A stretch of 64,000 bases of DNA from Clostridiales bacterium (GTDB lineage Bacteria > Bacillota > Clostridia > Oscillospirales > CAG-272): assembly GCA_022793655.1 (NCBI GenBank), contig JAAWDG010000013.1, positions 62,001 to 126,000 of the forward strand. Reading direction: 5' to 3'. The notes below the pieces were generated by a model. It saw only the letters and a program-made list of their open reading frames with translations. It did no database searches and was not told the DNA's origin. The translations under genes and the position numbers were made by a program. Positions 15,199 through 23,565 of the stretch are shown here, one piece after another; the stretch's first letter is position 1; every line of letters starts with the position of its first letter.

Positions 15199-16884
15199 AT
15201 GGTTACAAAAATGGATTGTCTAACCCTGAAAAAATCAAATTGTAAAAATTGCTATAAATGCATTCGCCATTGCCCGGTAAAATCCATTCGTTTTTCAGGC
15301 AATCAGGCGTATATTATCGGCAATGAATGTATACTTTGCGGCCAGTGTTTTGTGGTTTGCCCGCAGGACGCCAAGCAAATTGTTGATGAAACTGAAAAAG
15401 TGAAAGTGCTTTTGCAGGATGGAACCCCGGTGATCGCCAGCTTGGCCCCTTCTTTTATTGCGAATTATGAAGGCGTTGGTATCGAAGCCATGAAAAGTGC
15501 GCTTAAGAAACTTGGCTTTGCCGATGTAGAGGAAACAGCCATTGGCGCTACGATTGTGAAGAGCGAGTATGAGCGCATGATTGAAGAGGAAAATCGGGAT
15601 ATTATCATTTCGTCTTGCTGTCATTCGGTCAATTTGCTGATTCAGAAGTATTACCCATCATCACTACCCTATCTTGCCGACGTACTATCGCCTATGCAGG
15701 CTCACTGCCAGGATATTAAAAGACGGATCCCCGGAGCTAAAACAGTGTTTATTGGTCCTTGCGTCGCGAAAAAAGATGAGGCGGCCCATTATGAAGGAAT
15801 CGTAGACGCCGTATTAACCTTTGATGAGCTAACTCGTTGGCTGAAAGAAGAGAATATTGAACTTTCGGGCGAGGCGCAGCCGAATAAGAAGAGCCGTGCA
15901 CGCTTTTTCCCGACCACTGGCGGCATTTTAAAAACATTAACACATGAAAACCCGCATTATACATACATGGCGATTGACGGGGTTGAAAATTGTATAGCCG
16001 CACTGAAAGATATTGAAAATGGCCGGATTCACCACTGCTTTATCGAAATGTCGGCTTGTGTGGGCAGCTGTGTGGGCGGGCCCGTTATGGAGAAGTTCCA
16101 TCGTTCGCCGGTGCGGGATTATATGACGGTGGCGAATTTTGCCGGTACGAAGGATTTTGAGATAGAAACGGTCGATTCGTTGACCCTCAAAAAGCCGTTT
16201 ACTGTGATTGAACAGAGAATGCCGAGACCCAGCGAATTAGAAATAACTGATATTTTGCGTCAGATGGGTAAAACGAAACCGACCGATGAGCTTAACTGCG
16301 GTTCTTGCGGTTATAGCACCTGTCGGGAAAAGGCCATCGCGGTGGCGCAGGGCAAGGCGGAAATTTCCATGTGTCTGCCTTATTTGAAAGATCGAGCCGA
16401 GAGTTTTTCGGATAATATTGTGCGCAATACGCCTAATGGCTTAATTGTGCTGAACGAGAAATTAGAAGTGCAGCAAATTAACAAAGCGGCGCTGAAAATG
16501 CTGCATCTGCGTTCGGCCGCCGACGTACTTGGTGACCAGATTGTCCGTATTTTAGACCCGAAAGACTTCTTAGAGGTGTTAAACCATGGCAGAAGTATTC
16601 ACAATAAGCGGGACTATTTGGCCGAATATGAAAAATATGTCGAGCAAAGCATTATTTACGATAGAGAGTATCATTTGCTTTTGTGCATCATGCGTGATGT
16701 CACCGAAGAAGAAAATGTGCGTGAAAGCAAAGAGAATATAAGCCGTCAAACGGTGGAAATCGCCGATAAAGTGGTCGATAAGCAAATGCGTATTGTGCAG
16801 GAGATTGCTTCACTGTTAGGTGAAACCGCTGCCGAGACGAAGATTGCGCTTTCCAAATTAAAGGAGTCGATTTCGGATGAATAA
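15199..16884 (+). CDS. PAS-linked sensory-type [FeFe] hydrogenase (group C-like, HfsB-like)
   Basis: 561 residues. Domains: two 4Fe-4S ferredoxin motifs (CKNCYKCIRHCP and CILCGQCFVVCP, residues 15-52); hydrogenase H-cluster domain with 'ISSCCHSVN', 'GPCVAKKDE' and 'MSACVGSCVGGP' (about 85-310); a small Fes cluster motif 'LNCGSCGYSTC' (about 370); a PAS domain (about 400-500); then a helical tail. The altered L1 motif (SSCCH rather than TSCCP) and the PAS domain fit the sensory group C hydrogenases. The next gene is a SpoIIE-type phosphatase, overlapping by 8 bp, as in hfs-type loci. Start choice: ATG 15199 has AGAAAGG only 1 base away and ATG 15211 has it 13 away, so either is possible. Confidence 0.88.
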   Translation: MVTKMDCLTLKKSNCKNCYKCIRHCPVKSIRFSGNQAYIIGNECILCGQCFVVCPQDAKQIVDETEKVKVLLQDGTPVIASLAPSFIANYEGVGIEAMKSALKKLGFADVEETAIGATIVKSEYERMIEEENRDIIISSCCHSVNLLIQKYYPSSLPYLADVLSPMQAHCQDIKRRIPGAKTVFIGPCVAKKDEAAHYEGIVDAVLTFDELTRWLKEENIELSGEAQPNKKSRARFFPTTGGILKTLTHENPHYTYMAIDGVENCIAALKDIENGRIHHCFIEMSACVGSCVGGPVMEKFHRSPVRDYMTVANFAGTKDFEIETVDSLTLKKPFTVIEQRMPRPSELEITDILRQMGKTKPTDELNCGSCGYSTCREKAIAVAQGKAEISMCLPYLKDRAESFSDNIVRNTPNGLIVLNEKLEVQQINKAALKMLHLRSAADVLGDQIVRILDPKDFLEVLNHGRSIHNKRDYLAEYEKYVEQSIIYDREYHLLLCIMRDVTEEENVRESKENISRQTVEIADKVVDKQMRIVQEIASLLGETAAETKIALSKLKESISDE

Positions 16885-18049
16885 TTTATGTGCGGATATC
16901 GGCTATAAAAGCATCAATCATGCAGGCGAGCAGCTTTGCGGCGACCATGTGGATATTATTGAACAAAATGAAAATTCAACCATTTTAGTCTTGGCTGATG
17001 GGCTTGGCAGCGGGGTAAAAGCCAGCATTCTTTCTACACTGACCTCTAAAATCATTTCAACCATGATGGCCGAAGGTCTGCCGTTAGAGGAATGTGTAGC
17101 AACAATTGCTGCGACCCTCCCCATTTGTTCGGTGCGCGGCGTGGCTTACTCGACCTTTACTATTATGCATCTTATCAACAATACAACGGCTGAGCTGATT
17201 CAATATGATAATCCCCATGTGATTTTACTGCGCGACTGTAAGGTTTGTGATTATCAAGAGACCGAGCTTAATATTGGCGGCAAGAAAATCTATAAATCGG
17301 TGATTCCTTTGCAGGAAAACGATATTTTTATTGCCATGAGCGATGGCTGTCCCCATGCGGGCATCGGCACTTCGTATAACTTTGGCTGGACAAGGGAAGA
17401 TATCGCCGACTTTATGGAAACCTTTGCCCATATTGGCTATACGGCGAAAACCTTGTCTACCTTGTTGGTAGACGAGTGCAATCGGCTCTATGGAAATGAG
17501 CCGGGCGATGATGCGACGGCGTTGGTCGTTCGGATTCGCAAGAGAGAACCGATGAACATTTTGTTCGGTCCGCCTTCCCATCGGGACGATGCCGACCGCA
17601 TGATGTCTTTGTTTTTTTCAAAAGAAGGCAAGCACATTGTTTGCGGGGGAACCACTTCTTCGATTGCGGCGAAATATTTAGGCAAACCGGTGCGCGCCTC
17701 GCTGAATTTTGAGAGCGGCGACGTTCCGCCCACAGCGGAAATTGAGGGCGTGGATCTGGTGACCGAAGGGGTAATCACCATGGCCAAAGTGCTTGAATAT
17801 GCGAAGGACGCGTTAGCGGAAAACAAGTGCTATGAGTATTGGAGCGTCAAGCATGACGGCGCATCACTCATTTGCCGTATGCTGTTTGAAGAGGCGACTG
17901 ACATCAACTTTTTTGTAGGTCGGGCGGTGAATCCGGCTCATCAAAATCCTGATTTGCCGATCAACTTTAATATTAAGATGAATTTGGTCAAAGAACTGTC
18001 AGAGTGTCTGCAGAAAATGGGCAAACGCATAAAGGTCAATTATTTTTAA
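16877..18049 (+). CDS. SpoIIE-type PP2C serine phosphatase linked to the sensory hydrogenase
   Basis: 390 residues. The N-terminal PP2C/SpoIIE domain (about 1-215) shows 'LVLADGLGSGVKASILS' with metal-binding Asp, 'IFIAMSDGCPHAG' and 'EPGDDATALVVRIRKR'. The C-terminal 170 residues form a separate domain with 'HIVCGGTTSSIAAKYLGK' and 'GVDLVTEGVITMAKVL', which I cannot assign. It overlaps the hydrogenase gene by 8 bp, so they are made together. It probably carries an H2 or redox signal to a phosphoprotein or anti-sigma-like target. No target is coded nearby. Confidence 0.87.
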   Translation: MNNLCADIGYKSINHAGEQLCGDHVDIIEQNENSTILVLADGLGSGVKASILSTLTSKIISTMMAEGLPLEECVATIAATLPICSVRGVAYSTFTIMHLINNTTAELIQYDNPHVILLRDCKVCDYQETELNIGGKKIYKSVIPLQENDIFIAMSDGCPHAGIGTSYNFGWTREDIADFMETFAHIGYTAKTLSTLLVDECNRLYGNEPGDDATALVVRIRKREPMNILFGPPSHRDDADRMMSLFFSKEGKHIVCGGTTSSIAAKYLGKPVRASLNFESGDVPPTAEIEGVDLVTEGVITMAKVLEYAKDALAENKCYEYWSVKHDGASLICRMLFEEATDINFFVGRAVNPAHQNPDLPINFNIKMNLVKELSECLQKMGKRIKVNYF

Positions 18050-18069
18050 CCGCGGATAGGAGGCACCGT

Positions 18070-19494
18070 ATGAGAATTTTTGATACAAAAGTACAGCACT
18101 TAAAATATAAGGTATTAAGAGAAGTAGCAAAGCAGGCTTGGGATGATACTTTATTAGATAACTTGCTTGAAATTCCCAAGAAAATCGTGCCTGGCAATAC
18201 GCCCACTATGCGGTGCTGTGTTTATAAAGAACGGGCGATTTTAGCAGAGCGTGTCAAGTTAGCTATGGGCGGCGATAAAGAAAATCCCAATGTGATCGAG
18301 GTGATTGAAACCGCTTGCGATGAATGTCCGATGGGCGGTTATGAGGTGACGAACTCCTGTCGTGGGTGCCTAGCACATCGGTGTGAGGATGTCTGCCGTC
18401 GGGGGGCTATTTCGTTTGATCATAATCACGTAGCGCATATCGACAAATCAAAATGCGTTGATTGCGGCGCTTGTGCAAAGGTTTGCCCTTATTCGGCAAT
18501 TGTCAATCGCAAACGTCCCTGTGAAAACGCCTGCAAAATCAAAGCAATTTCGATGAACGAGAACAAAGCAGCTGCGATTGATAATGACAAATGCATTGCC
18601 TGCGGCGCTTGTGTATACCAATGTCCATTCGGGGCGATTACCGATAAATCTTATATTTTAGACGCGATTGATATTTTAAAGAAGAGTGAGCAAAACGAGA
18701 AATATAAAGTGTTTGCTGTGGTGGCGCCCTCGATTTCAAGTCAGTTTTCCTATGCAAAACTCGGACAAGTAATCACTGGTCTCAAGCACCTCGGTTTTTA
18801 TACGGTGATTGAGGCGGCACTCGGTGCTGATATGGTGGCTCATGCTGAGTCTAAAGAATTAGCTGAAAAAGGATTCTTGACAAGCTCCTGCTGTCCTGCT
18901 TTTGTCAGCTATATTGAAAAATCTTTTCCGGATTTGCTGCCGTTTGTTTCACATAACCTTTCGCCGATGGCTGCTATTGCAAAGTATATTAAAGAGCATG
19001 AGGAGCCTTGTAAAGTCATCTTTATAGGTCCTTGCACAGCCAAAAAGGGAGAGGTGCAGAAAGAGAGCGTCAAGCCATATGTGGATGTGGCTATGACGTT
19101 TGAGGAGCTGCAGGCGTTGTTCGACAGCCGGGATTTGGATATCACTACGCTAGAAGAAGACGTGTTAGATAATGCTTCTTATTTTGGACGGATTTTTGCC
19201 CGCAGCGGCGGTCTTTCCGATGCGGTTGCACAAGGACTTAAAGAACATGGCATCGAGGATTTTGAGCTAAAAGCGCTTCCTTGCGACGGCATTGAAGCAT
19301 GTCGGGCCGCCTTGCTTAAAAAGAGCAAAAACGTGTTAGATGCTAACTTCATTGAGGGTATGGCCTGTATCGGCGGCTGTATCGGCGGCGCGGGCTGCTT
19401 GACGCATGGTGAAAAGAACAAGGCAGAGGTGGACAAATACGGCATGGAAGCCTATGAAAAAACCATTAGCAGCGCAATCTCTATGCTGAAATAA
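18070..19494 (+). CDS. [FeFe] hydrogenase (group B-like, HfsD-like)
   Basis: 474 residues from the ATG at 18070 with AGGAGG upstream. Several 4Fe-4S motifs lie in residues 75-200 ('CDECPMGGYEVTNSCRGC', CVDCGACAKVCP, CIACGACVYQCP). The H-cluster domain has L1 'TSSCCPAFV', L2 'GPCTAKKGE' and L3 'GMACIGGCIGGAGC'. These fit group B enzymes, which lack the group A 'MACPGGCxxGGGQP' form. It evolves or oxidises H2 with ferredoxin, and is probably the catalytic partner regulated or served by the preceding genes. A terminator follows 28 bp downstream. Confidence 0.9.
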   Translation: MRIFDTKVQHLKYKVLREVAKQAWDDTLLDNLLEIPKKIVPGNTPTMRCCVYKERAILAERVKLAMGGDKENPNVIEVIETACDECPMGGYEVTNSCRGCLAHRCEDVCRRGAISFDHNHVAHIDKSKCVDCGACAKVCPYSAIVNRKRPCENACKIKAISMNENKAAAIDNDKCIACGACVYQCPFGAITDKSYILDAIDILKKSEQNEKYKVFAVVAPSISSQFSYAKLGQVITGLKHLGFYTVIEAALGADMVAHAESKELAEKGFLTSSCCPAFVSYIEKSFPDLLPFVSHNLSPMAAIAKYIKEHEEPCKVIFIGPCTAKKGEVQKESVKPYVDVAMTFEELQALFDSRDLDITTLEEDVLDNASYFGRIFARSGGLSDAVAQGLKEHGIEDFELKALPCDGIEACRAALLKKSKNVLDANFIEGMACIGGCIGGAGCLTHGEKNKAEVDKYGMEAYEKTISSAISMLK

Positions 19495-19522
19495 ATAATA
19501 GACGTAATATCAATACAAAAAT

Positions 19523-19559
19523 AAAAGGCAGGACAGCGATAGAGCTGACCTGCCTTTTT
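19523..19559 (+). terminator. Terminator of the hydrogenase cluster
   Basis: AAAAGGCAGG and CCTGCCTTTTT with a further CAGC/GCTG pairing inside, then T run. Confidence 0.88.
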
Positions 19560-19580
19560 CCATAGGATTTTTTAAAACAG

Positions 19581-19614
19581 CACCCACCGAAAATTCTCTG
19601 TTTGTCGGCGGGTG
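19581..19614 (-). terminator. Hairpin at the end of the phosphoglucomutase gene
   Basis: On the minus strand CACCCGCCGA pairs with TCGGTGGGTG 12 bp past the stop codon, followed by a short TTTT. Probable terminator, weaker than the neighbouring plus-strand one. Confidence 0.6.
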
Positions 19615-19625
19615 TTCGCATTTCT

Positions 19626-21338
19626 TTATGCAGTCCAGGATTTGACGACTTTTTGATAAGCCGCTAATTTTTCCTCTGCTTCTGTTGGCTCGTTAGCATG
19701 GAGTAATAAATAGACTTTGATTTTTGGCTCGGTTCCTGAGGGACGAATCACAACGACATTGTCGTTATCGGTCCGGTAATACAGCACATTTGATTCAGGA
19801 AGGCCGGTTGGCGCGGTCTCACCAGTTGCAAGATTGGTGATAAGACCAGTTCTATAATCTCTGATTTCAGTCACGGTATCGCCGTCAAAATGGGTCGGTG
19901 GATGGGCGCGCATATCGTCCATTAAGGCCTTCATGCGGGCAAGGCCGTCAAGGCCTTCCATATAAATGTTTTCGGTGAGCTCCCGATAGAAGCCGTATTT
20001 TTGATACAGGGCGGCGAGCGCGTCGCATAATGTCATGCCTTTGGCGCGGTAATAGGCGGCCATATCACAGACTAAAACCGAGGCAACGACCGCGTCTTTA
20101 TCCAGTGCATGCGTACCTTTAAGATAGCCATAGCTTTCCTCATATCCAAATAAGAAAGAACCATGCCCCTTTTTTTGATAGTGATTGATGACTTCGCCAA
20201 TAAATTTAAAGCCAGTCAATACATTGTGCAGGGTGACGCCATTTTGCTGGCAGATGGCCGACGCAAGTTCGCTTGTCACAATGGTTTTGATGGCATAAGA
20301 CTCCTCGGGCAGTCCCCTCGTCTCTTTATAAGCCGTGATGATATAGTCAAGTAAGAGCGCGCCCGTTTGGTTGCCGGTCAGCACTTCAAATCCGTTTTTC
20401 CCTCGGGCCATTACGCCTAAACGGTCGGCGTCGGGGTCATTGGCAATAATCAGGTCACTGTTTATCTGTTCAGCCATTTTTATGCCAAGCGCAAAAACCT
20501 CTGGCAATTCGGGATTGGGGAACGGAACGGTGGGAAAATTGCCGTCCGGCGTCATTTGTTCGTCAACGGTGTATAGGTGGGTAAGCCCCATGCGGCGCAG
20601 CGCTTCAGGTACCAAGCGATAACCTGCTCCGTTTAAGGGGGTATAGACAATTTTGAGTGTGTCGGCTGCCTTGGCAAGTGGTTCCGGTAAAATTCGTTCA
20701 CCAAGGACGGCTGTCAAAAAATTTTCATCAATTTCAGGGCCAACCATGGTGATGGTTCCGCTTTGCACGGCTTCCTCGAAAGGAGAACTTTTTACATCGT
20801 CGAAAATATCGGTTTGGCCAATGAAGTCAGAAATTGTCTCGGCTTGTTCTAGTGAAATCTGTGCGCCGTCTGACCAATAGACCTTATAACCGTTATATTG
20901 TTTGGGATTGTGAGAGGCGGTAATATTAATGCCTCCCGCGGCGCCTAAAAATCTGACGGCAAACGAAAGAACCGGTGTAGGACGGATATCATCAAAAGCA
21001 TAAACCTTGATTCCATTGGCGGCCAGTACCTCACAGGCGATTTTGGCAAAAAGGTCTGAGTTGTTTCGAGAGTCTCTGCCCACGACAATGCCCTTGTCCC
21101 CGACCCCTTCTTTTAAAATGTAACGGGCAAAGCCTTGTGTAGCCCAGGCAACGGTGTATGCGTTCATGCCATTGATGCCAGGGGCCATGGTGCCGCGCAG
21201 TCCGGCTGTACCAAAAGAAAGGGGGGCAAAAAAGCGAAATTCTTTCTCTTCTTCTGTATAGTGAGCAAGAATTTCTTTTGTGGCTTGGTCTACTTTTTCT
21301 GATTTGATCCATTTGTCATAGTTTTGCTGATAATTCAT
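19626..21338 (-). CDS. pgcA: Phosphoglucomutase/phosphomannomutase (alpha-PGM family)
   Basis: 570 residues, full length for the PgcA type. Phosphoserine loop 'GINITASHNPKQYNGYKVYW' (about 137-156), metal loop 'ANDPDADRLGVM' (about 299-310), sugar-binding 'GYEESYGYL' and the phosphate-binding 'RPSGTEPKIKVY' near the end. It interconverts glucose-1-P and glucose-6-P for glycogen, cell wall and glycolipid synthesis. The start at 21338 has AAAGG 7-8 bases upstream. The gene stands alone with its own terminator. Confidence 0.95.
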   Translation of the reverse strand: MNYQQNYDKWIKSEKVDQATKEILAHYTEEEKEFRFFAPLSFGTAGLRGTMAPGINGMNAYTVAWATQGFARYILKEGVGDKGIVVGRDSRNNSDLFAKIACEVLAANGIKVYAFDDIRPTPVLSFAVRFLGAAGGINITASHNPKQYNGYKVYWSDGAQISLEQAETISDFIGQTDIFDDVKSSPFEEAVQSGTITMVGPEIDENFLTAVLGERILPEPLAKAADTLKIVYTPLNGAGYRLVPEALRRMGLTHLYTVDEQMTPDGNFPTVPFPNPELPEVFALGIKMAEQINSDLIIANDPDADRLGVMARGKNGFEVLTGNQTGALLLDYIITAYKETRGLPEESYAIKTIVTSELASAICQQNGVTLHNVLTGFKFIGEVINHYQKKGHGSFLFGYEESYGYLKGTHALDKDAVVASVLVCDMAAYYRAKGMTLCDALAALYQKYGFYRELTENIYMEGLDGLARMKALMDDMRAHPPTHFDGDTVTEIRDYRTGLITNLATGETAPTGLPESNVLYYRTDNDNVVVIRPSGTEPKIKVYLLLHANEPTEAEEKLAAYQKVVKSWTA

Positions 21339-21418
21339 GGGAGGGCCTTTCTTATTGTTTTTTGGGGGAGAGATTATAACATATATGTTCCGTTACTAAA
21401 ATTGTGTTGTATGTATGG

Positions 21419-21688
21419 TTAAGATGCACCTTCGTTTTTGTTTTTATACCTGCGCAGTGCGTCTGCTAACTGGTCTGGGCAGGAAGTCGATTTTGTTCCA
21501 CACCGTATGCCTGAAAGTTTTTCGATCAAATCATCGATTTTCATGCCGGCACAAAGGGCGCTGACCCCTTGTGTATTGCCTGAGCATCCGCCGGTAAAGG
21601 CTACGCGAATCACCGTATCGCCGTCAACAGTGATTTGTATATTGCGCGAACAGGTGCCGCGCGGTTGATAATCAAATGTAGTTTCCAT
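21419..21688 (-). CDS. TSCPD domain protein (TIGR03905 type)
   Basis: 89 residues from the ATG at 21688, with AAGGAAG upstream. An in-frame upstream extension to 21829 covers the birA 3' end and is not real. The motif 'GTKSTSCPDQLADAL' gives the family its name, and 'GTCSRNIQITVDGD' and 'GGCSGNTQGVSAL' hold further Cys residues. Such small proteins match the C-terminal region of vitamin B12-dependent ribonucleotide reductase. The function is unknown, perhaps metal or thiol related. It follows birA by 13 bp. Confidence 0.88.
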   Translation of the reverse strand: METTFDYQPRGTCSRNIQITVDGDTVIRVAFTGGCSGNTQGVSALCAGMKIDDLIEKLSGIRCGTKSTSCPDQLADALRRYKNKNEGAS

Positions 21689-21701
21689 GGTTTTCTTCCT
21701 T

Positions 21702-22658
21702 TCATGTAAGAATTGCCCGAGGAATGATGGAGATTTCGCCCGAGGAAAGAATTTGGTCGCCTTGGCTTGTTTTGACAAGAAGATTGCCATCCGGCAAAAT
21801 ATCAAGTGCAGTTCCTGCATAGGATACACCGTTTTTGATAAAGCTGATTTCTTGTCCTAAGATAAAACAGAGTGACTTATATTCTTTTACAATCGCTGAA
21901 AGATCAAACGCTTTGAAAAGTGCGTCAAAGTGATTGATCACGTTGGCAATGGTTTTTCCAGGGGCGAGCCGTCCCCCAGCTTCTTCTAATGACGTGACTT
22001 TATCTTGCAGTTCGGCCGGTCTTTTTGTCTTTTTTAAATTGATGCCGATGCCGACTACAATGCCGGTGCTCATTCTGGCCTCTGCATCGAGTGTGACTTC
22101 GGTGAGAATACCGCATATTTTTTTAGGCGGGATATATACATCGTTTACCCATTTGATTTGCGCCTCTACACCTGTTTCACGCAGCGTGCGTGCCGTGGCA
22201 ATAGCCGCCATAAAGGTGAGGGCCCACATCTGGTCAATCGGAAGGGATTTTTTAATTAAAAAGCTGAAATAAACACCGCTGCCTACAGGCGAATGAAAAC
22301 TTTTACCTCGCCTTCCTTTTCCGCCTGTCTGACTTTTGGCCGCCACAATCATACCGTCTGGCAGTTCGGGATGATCACGCAAGTAGGTGTTGGTGGAATC
22401 CACCTCATCTAACACCATGGCCTCATGCGGTCTTAGCAGCCATTTCGTGATATTCGTCGGAGCCAAAACCTCTTCTGCATCAAGCAGTGTGTAGCCGCCT
22501 TTGGTTTTTGATTCAATTTGATAGCCATCCTGGCGCAGCGCTTCTACCCCTTTGCAGACAGCCATGCGCGATAATCCTAAACGGCGGGCCATTGCTTCGC
22601 CCGTCATGCTGCCGCCGGCTTCAATCAGCAGGGCGAGTACATTTTCTTTCGTGCTCAT
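21702..22658 (-). CDS. birA: Biotin protein ligase and biotin operon repressor BirA
   Basis: 318 residues. An N-terminal winged HTH (about 1-65, 'GEAMARRLGLSRMAVCKGVEALR') is followed by the ligase core: 'SQTGGKGRRGKSFHSP' (biotinyl-AMP loop, family GRGRxGR) and 'IKWVNDVYIPPKKICGILTE' (Lys of KWPND-type). A C-terminal SH3-like domain ends the protein. It attaches biotin to carboxylase subunits and can repress biotin genes. The loop reads GGKGRRGKS, a mild variant. The start overlaps the stop of the lipid kinase gene by ATGA. Confidence 0.93.
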   Translation of the reverse strand: MSTKENVLALLIEAGGSMTGEAMARRLGLSRMAVCKGVEALRQDGYQIESKTKGGYTLLDAEEVLAPTNITKWLLRPHEAMVLDEVDSTNTYLRDHPELPDGMIVAAKSQTGGKGRRGKSFHSPVGSGVYFSFLIKKSLPIDQMWALTFMAAIATARTLRETGVEAQIKWVNDVYIPPKKICGILTEVTLDAEARMSTGIVVGIGINLKKTKRPAELQDKVTSLEEAGGRLAPGKTIANVINHFDALFKAFDLSAIVKEYKSLCFILGQEISFIKNGVSYAGTALDILPDGNLLVKTSQGDQILSSGEISIIPRAILT

Positions 22659-23563
22659 GATTGTGTGAATGTATCAGGTACAAGTACGTTTAATTTCTGG
22701 TTCAACATCTCAATTTCAAAAGGCAGTTTCAGTCCGTTTTCTCCGTCTAAAGAAACATCCATGTCTTTATCGGTCGAAATTTTGCAGCGGCTGCAATTTA
22801 GGCTGATGATGTTTTTGTCGCCCTTGTGGGCAAGCAAATTGATGCCGACGGCCGCCCGTTCGACGGGATTGCAGTTTTTGACAATCATAATATTCATAAG
22901 ACCATCTTGAATATCGGCTTCGCTGATTAAATTTTTCATGCCGCCTACGTCGGTGCCATTTAAAACAGCAAAAACTAACGCTTCGGTTTGGACTGTTTCT
23001 TTCTCAGTTTCAACTGTGATGTGAAAAGTTTTCATATCTGCCAGTTCGCCCAGCGCCGCGATATAGTAGGCCAAGGAACCGAACACTTTTTTGAATTCCG
23101 GGCTGGTCGTGTGCGAAACACCTACAAACACACCCGCCGCAATGCTGTTGCAGATATATTGTTCTTTGCCAGAGGCATTGATTTTTAAAAGATCCACTTT
23201 GGCAGTATTGCCTTGACAGAATACAGACAAGCAGTCCATAAGGCCGGCCGGCATTTTCAAATTTCTTGCAAAGTCATTGCAGGTGCCGCTCGGTATAATG
23301 CCGACAGGGGTATCGTTTCCTGCCTTGATCATCTTATCAATCATTTGCCCGACTGTGCCGTCGCCGCCCGATATCAGGACGGCGTCGAAAGTATCGCGGT
23401 CAGCTAACAACGTGTCAAGCACCGGGTCGTCTTCTAAAGAGAACAAGCGGTGGGGCACGGTGTAAATTTGATTTTTATAGAGGGTACCTAAGATTTTATC
23501 CAACTCGTGACCGCCTGTCTGGGAACCAGAGTATGGATTATAGAGATAAAGATATTTTTTCAT
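22655..23563 (-). CDS. Diacylglycerol/lipid kinase (YegS/BmrU family)
   Basis: 302 residues. DAGK catalytic domain with the nucleotide motif 'LISGGDGTVGQMID' (about 63-76) and 'GIIPSGTCNDFARNL' (about 93-107). The C-terminal beta domain follows. It phosphorylates diacylglycerol or a related lipid using ATP at the inner membrane face, recycling lipids made during lipoteichoic acid synthesis. The start is 2 bp past the htpG stop and its end overlaps birA, so htpG, this gene and birA look co-transcribed. Confidence 0.9.
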   Translation of the reverse strand: MKKYLYLYNPYSGSQTGGHELDKILGTLYKNQIYTVPHRLFSLEDDPVLDTLLADRDTFDAVLISGGDGTVGQMIDKMIKAGNDTPVGIIPSGTCNDFARNLKMPAGLMDCLSVFCQGNTAKVDLLKINASGKEQYICNSIAAGVFVGVSHTTSPEFKKVFGSLAYYIAALGELADMKTFHITVETEKETVQTEALVFAVLNGTDVGGMKNLISEADIQDGLMNIMIVKNCNPVERAAVGINLLAHKGDKNIISLNCSRCKISTDKDMDVSLDGENGLKLPFEIEMLNQKLNVLVPDTFTQS

Positions 23564-23565
23564 CT

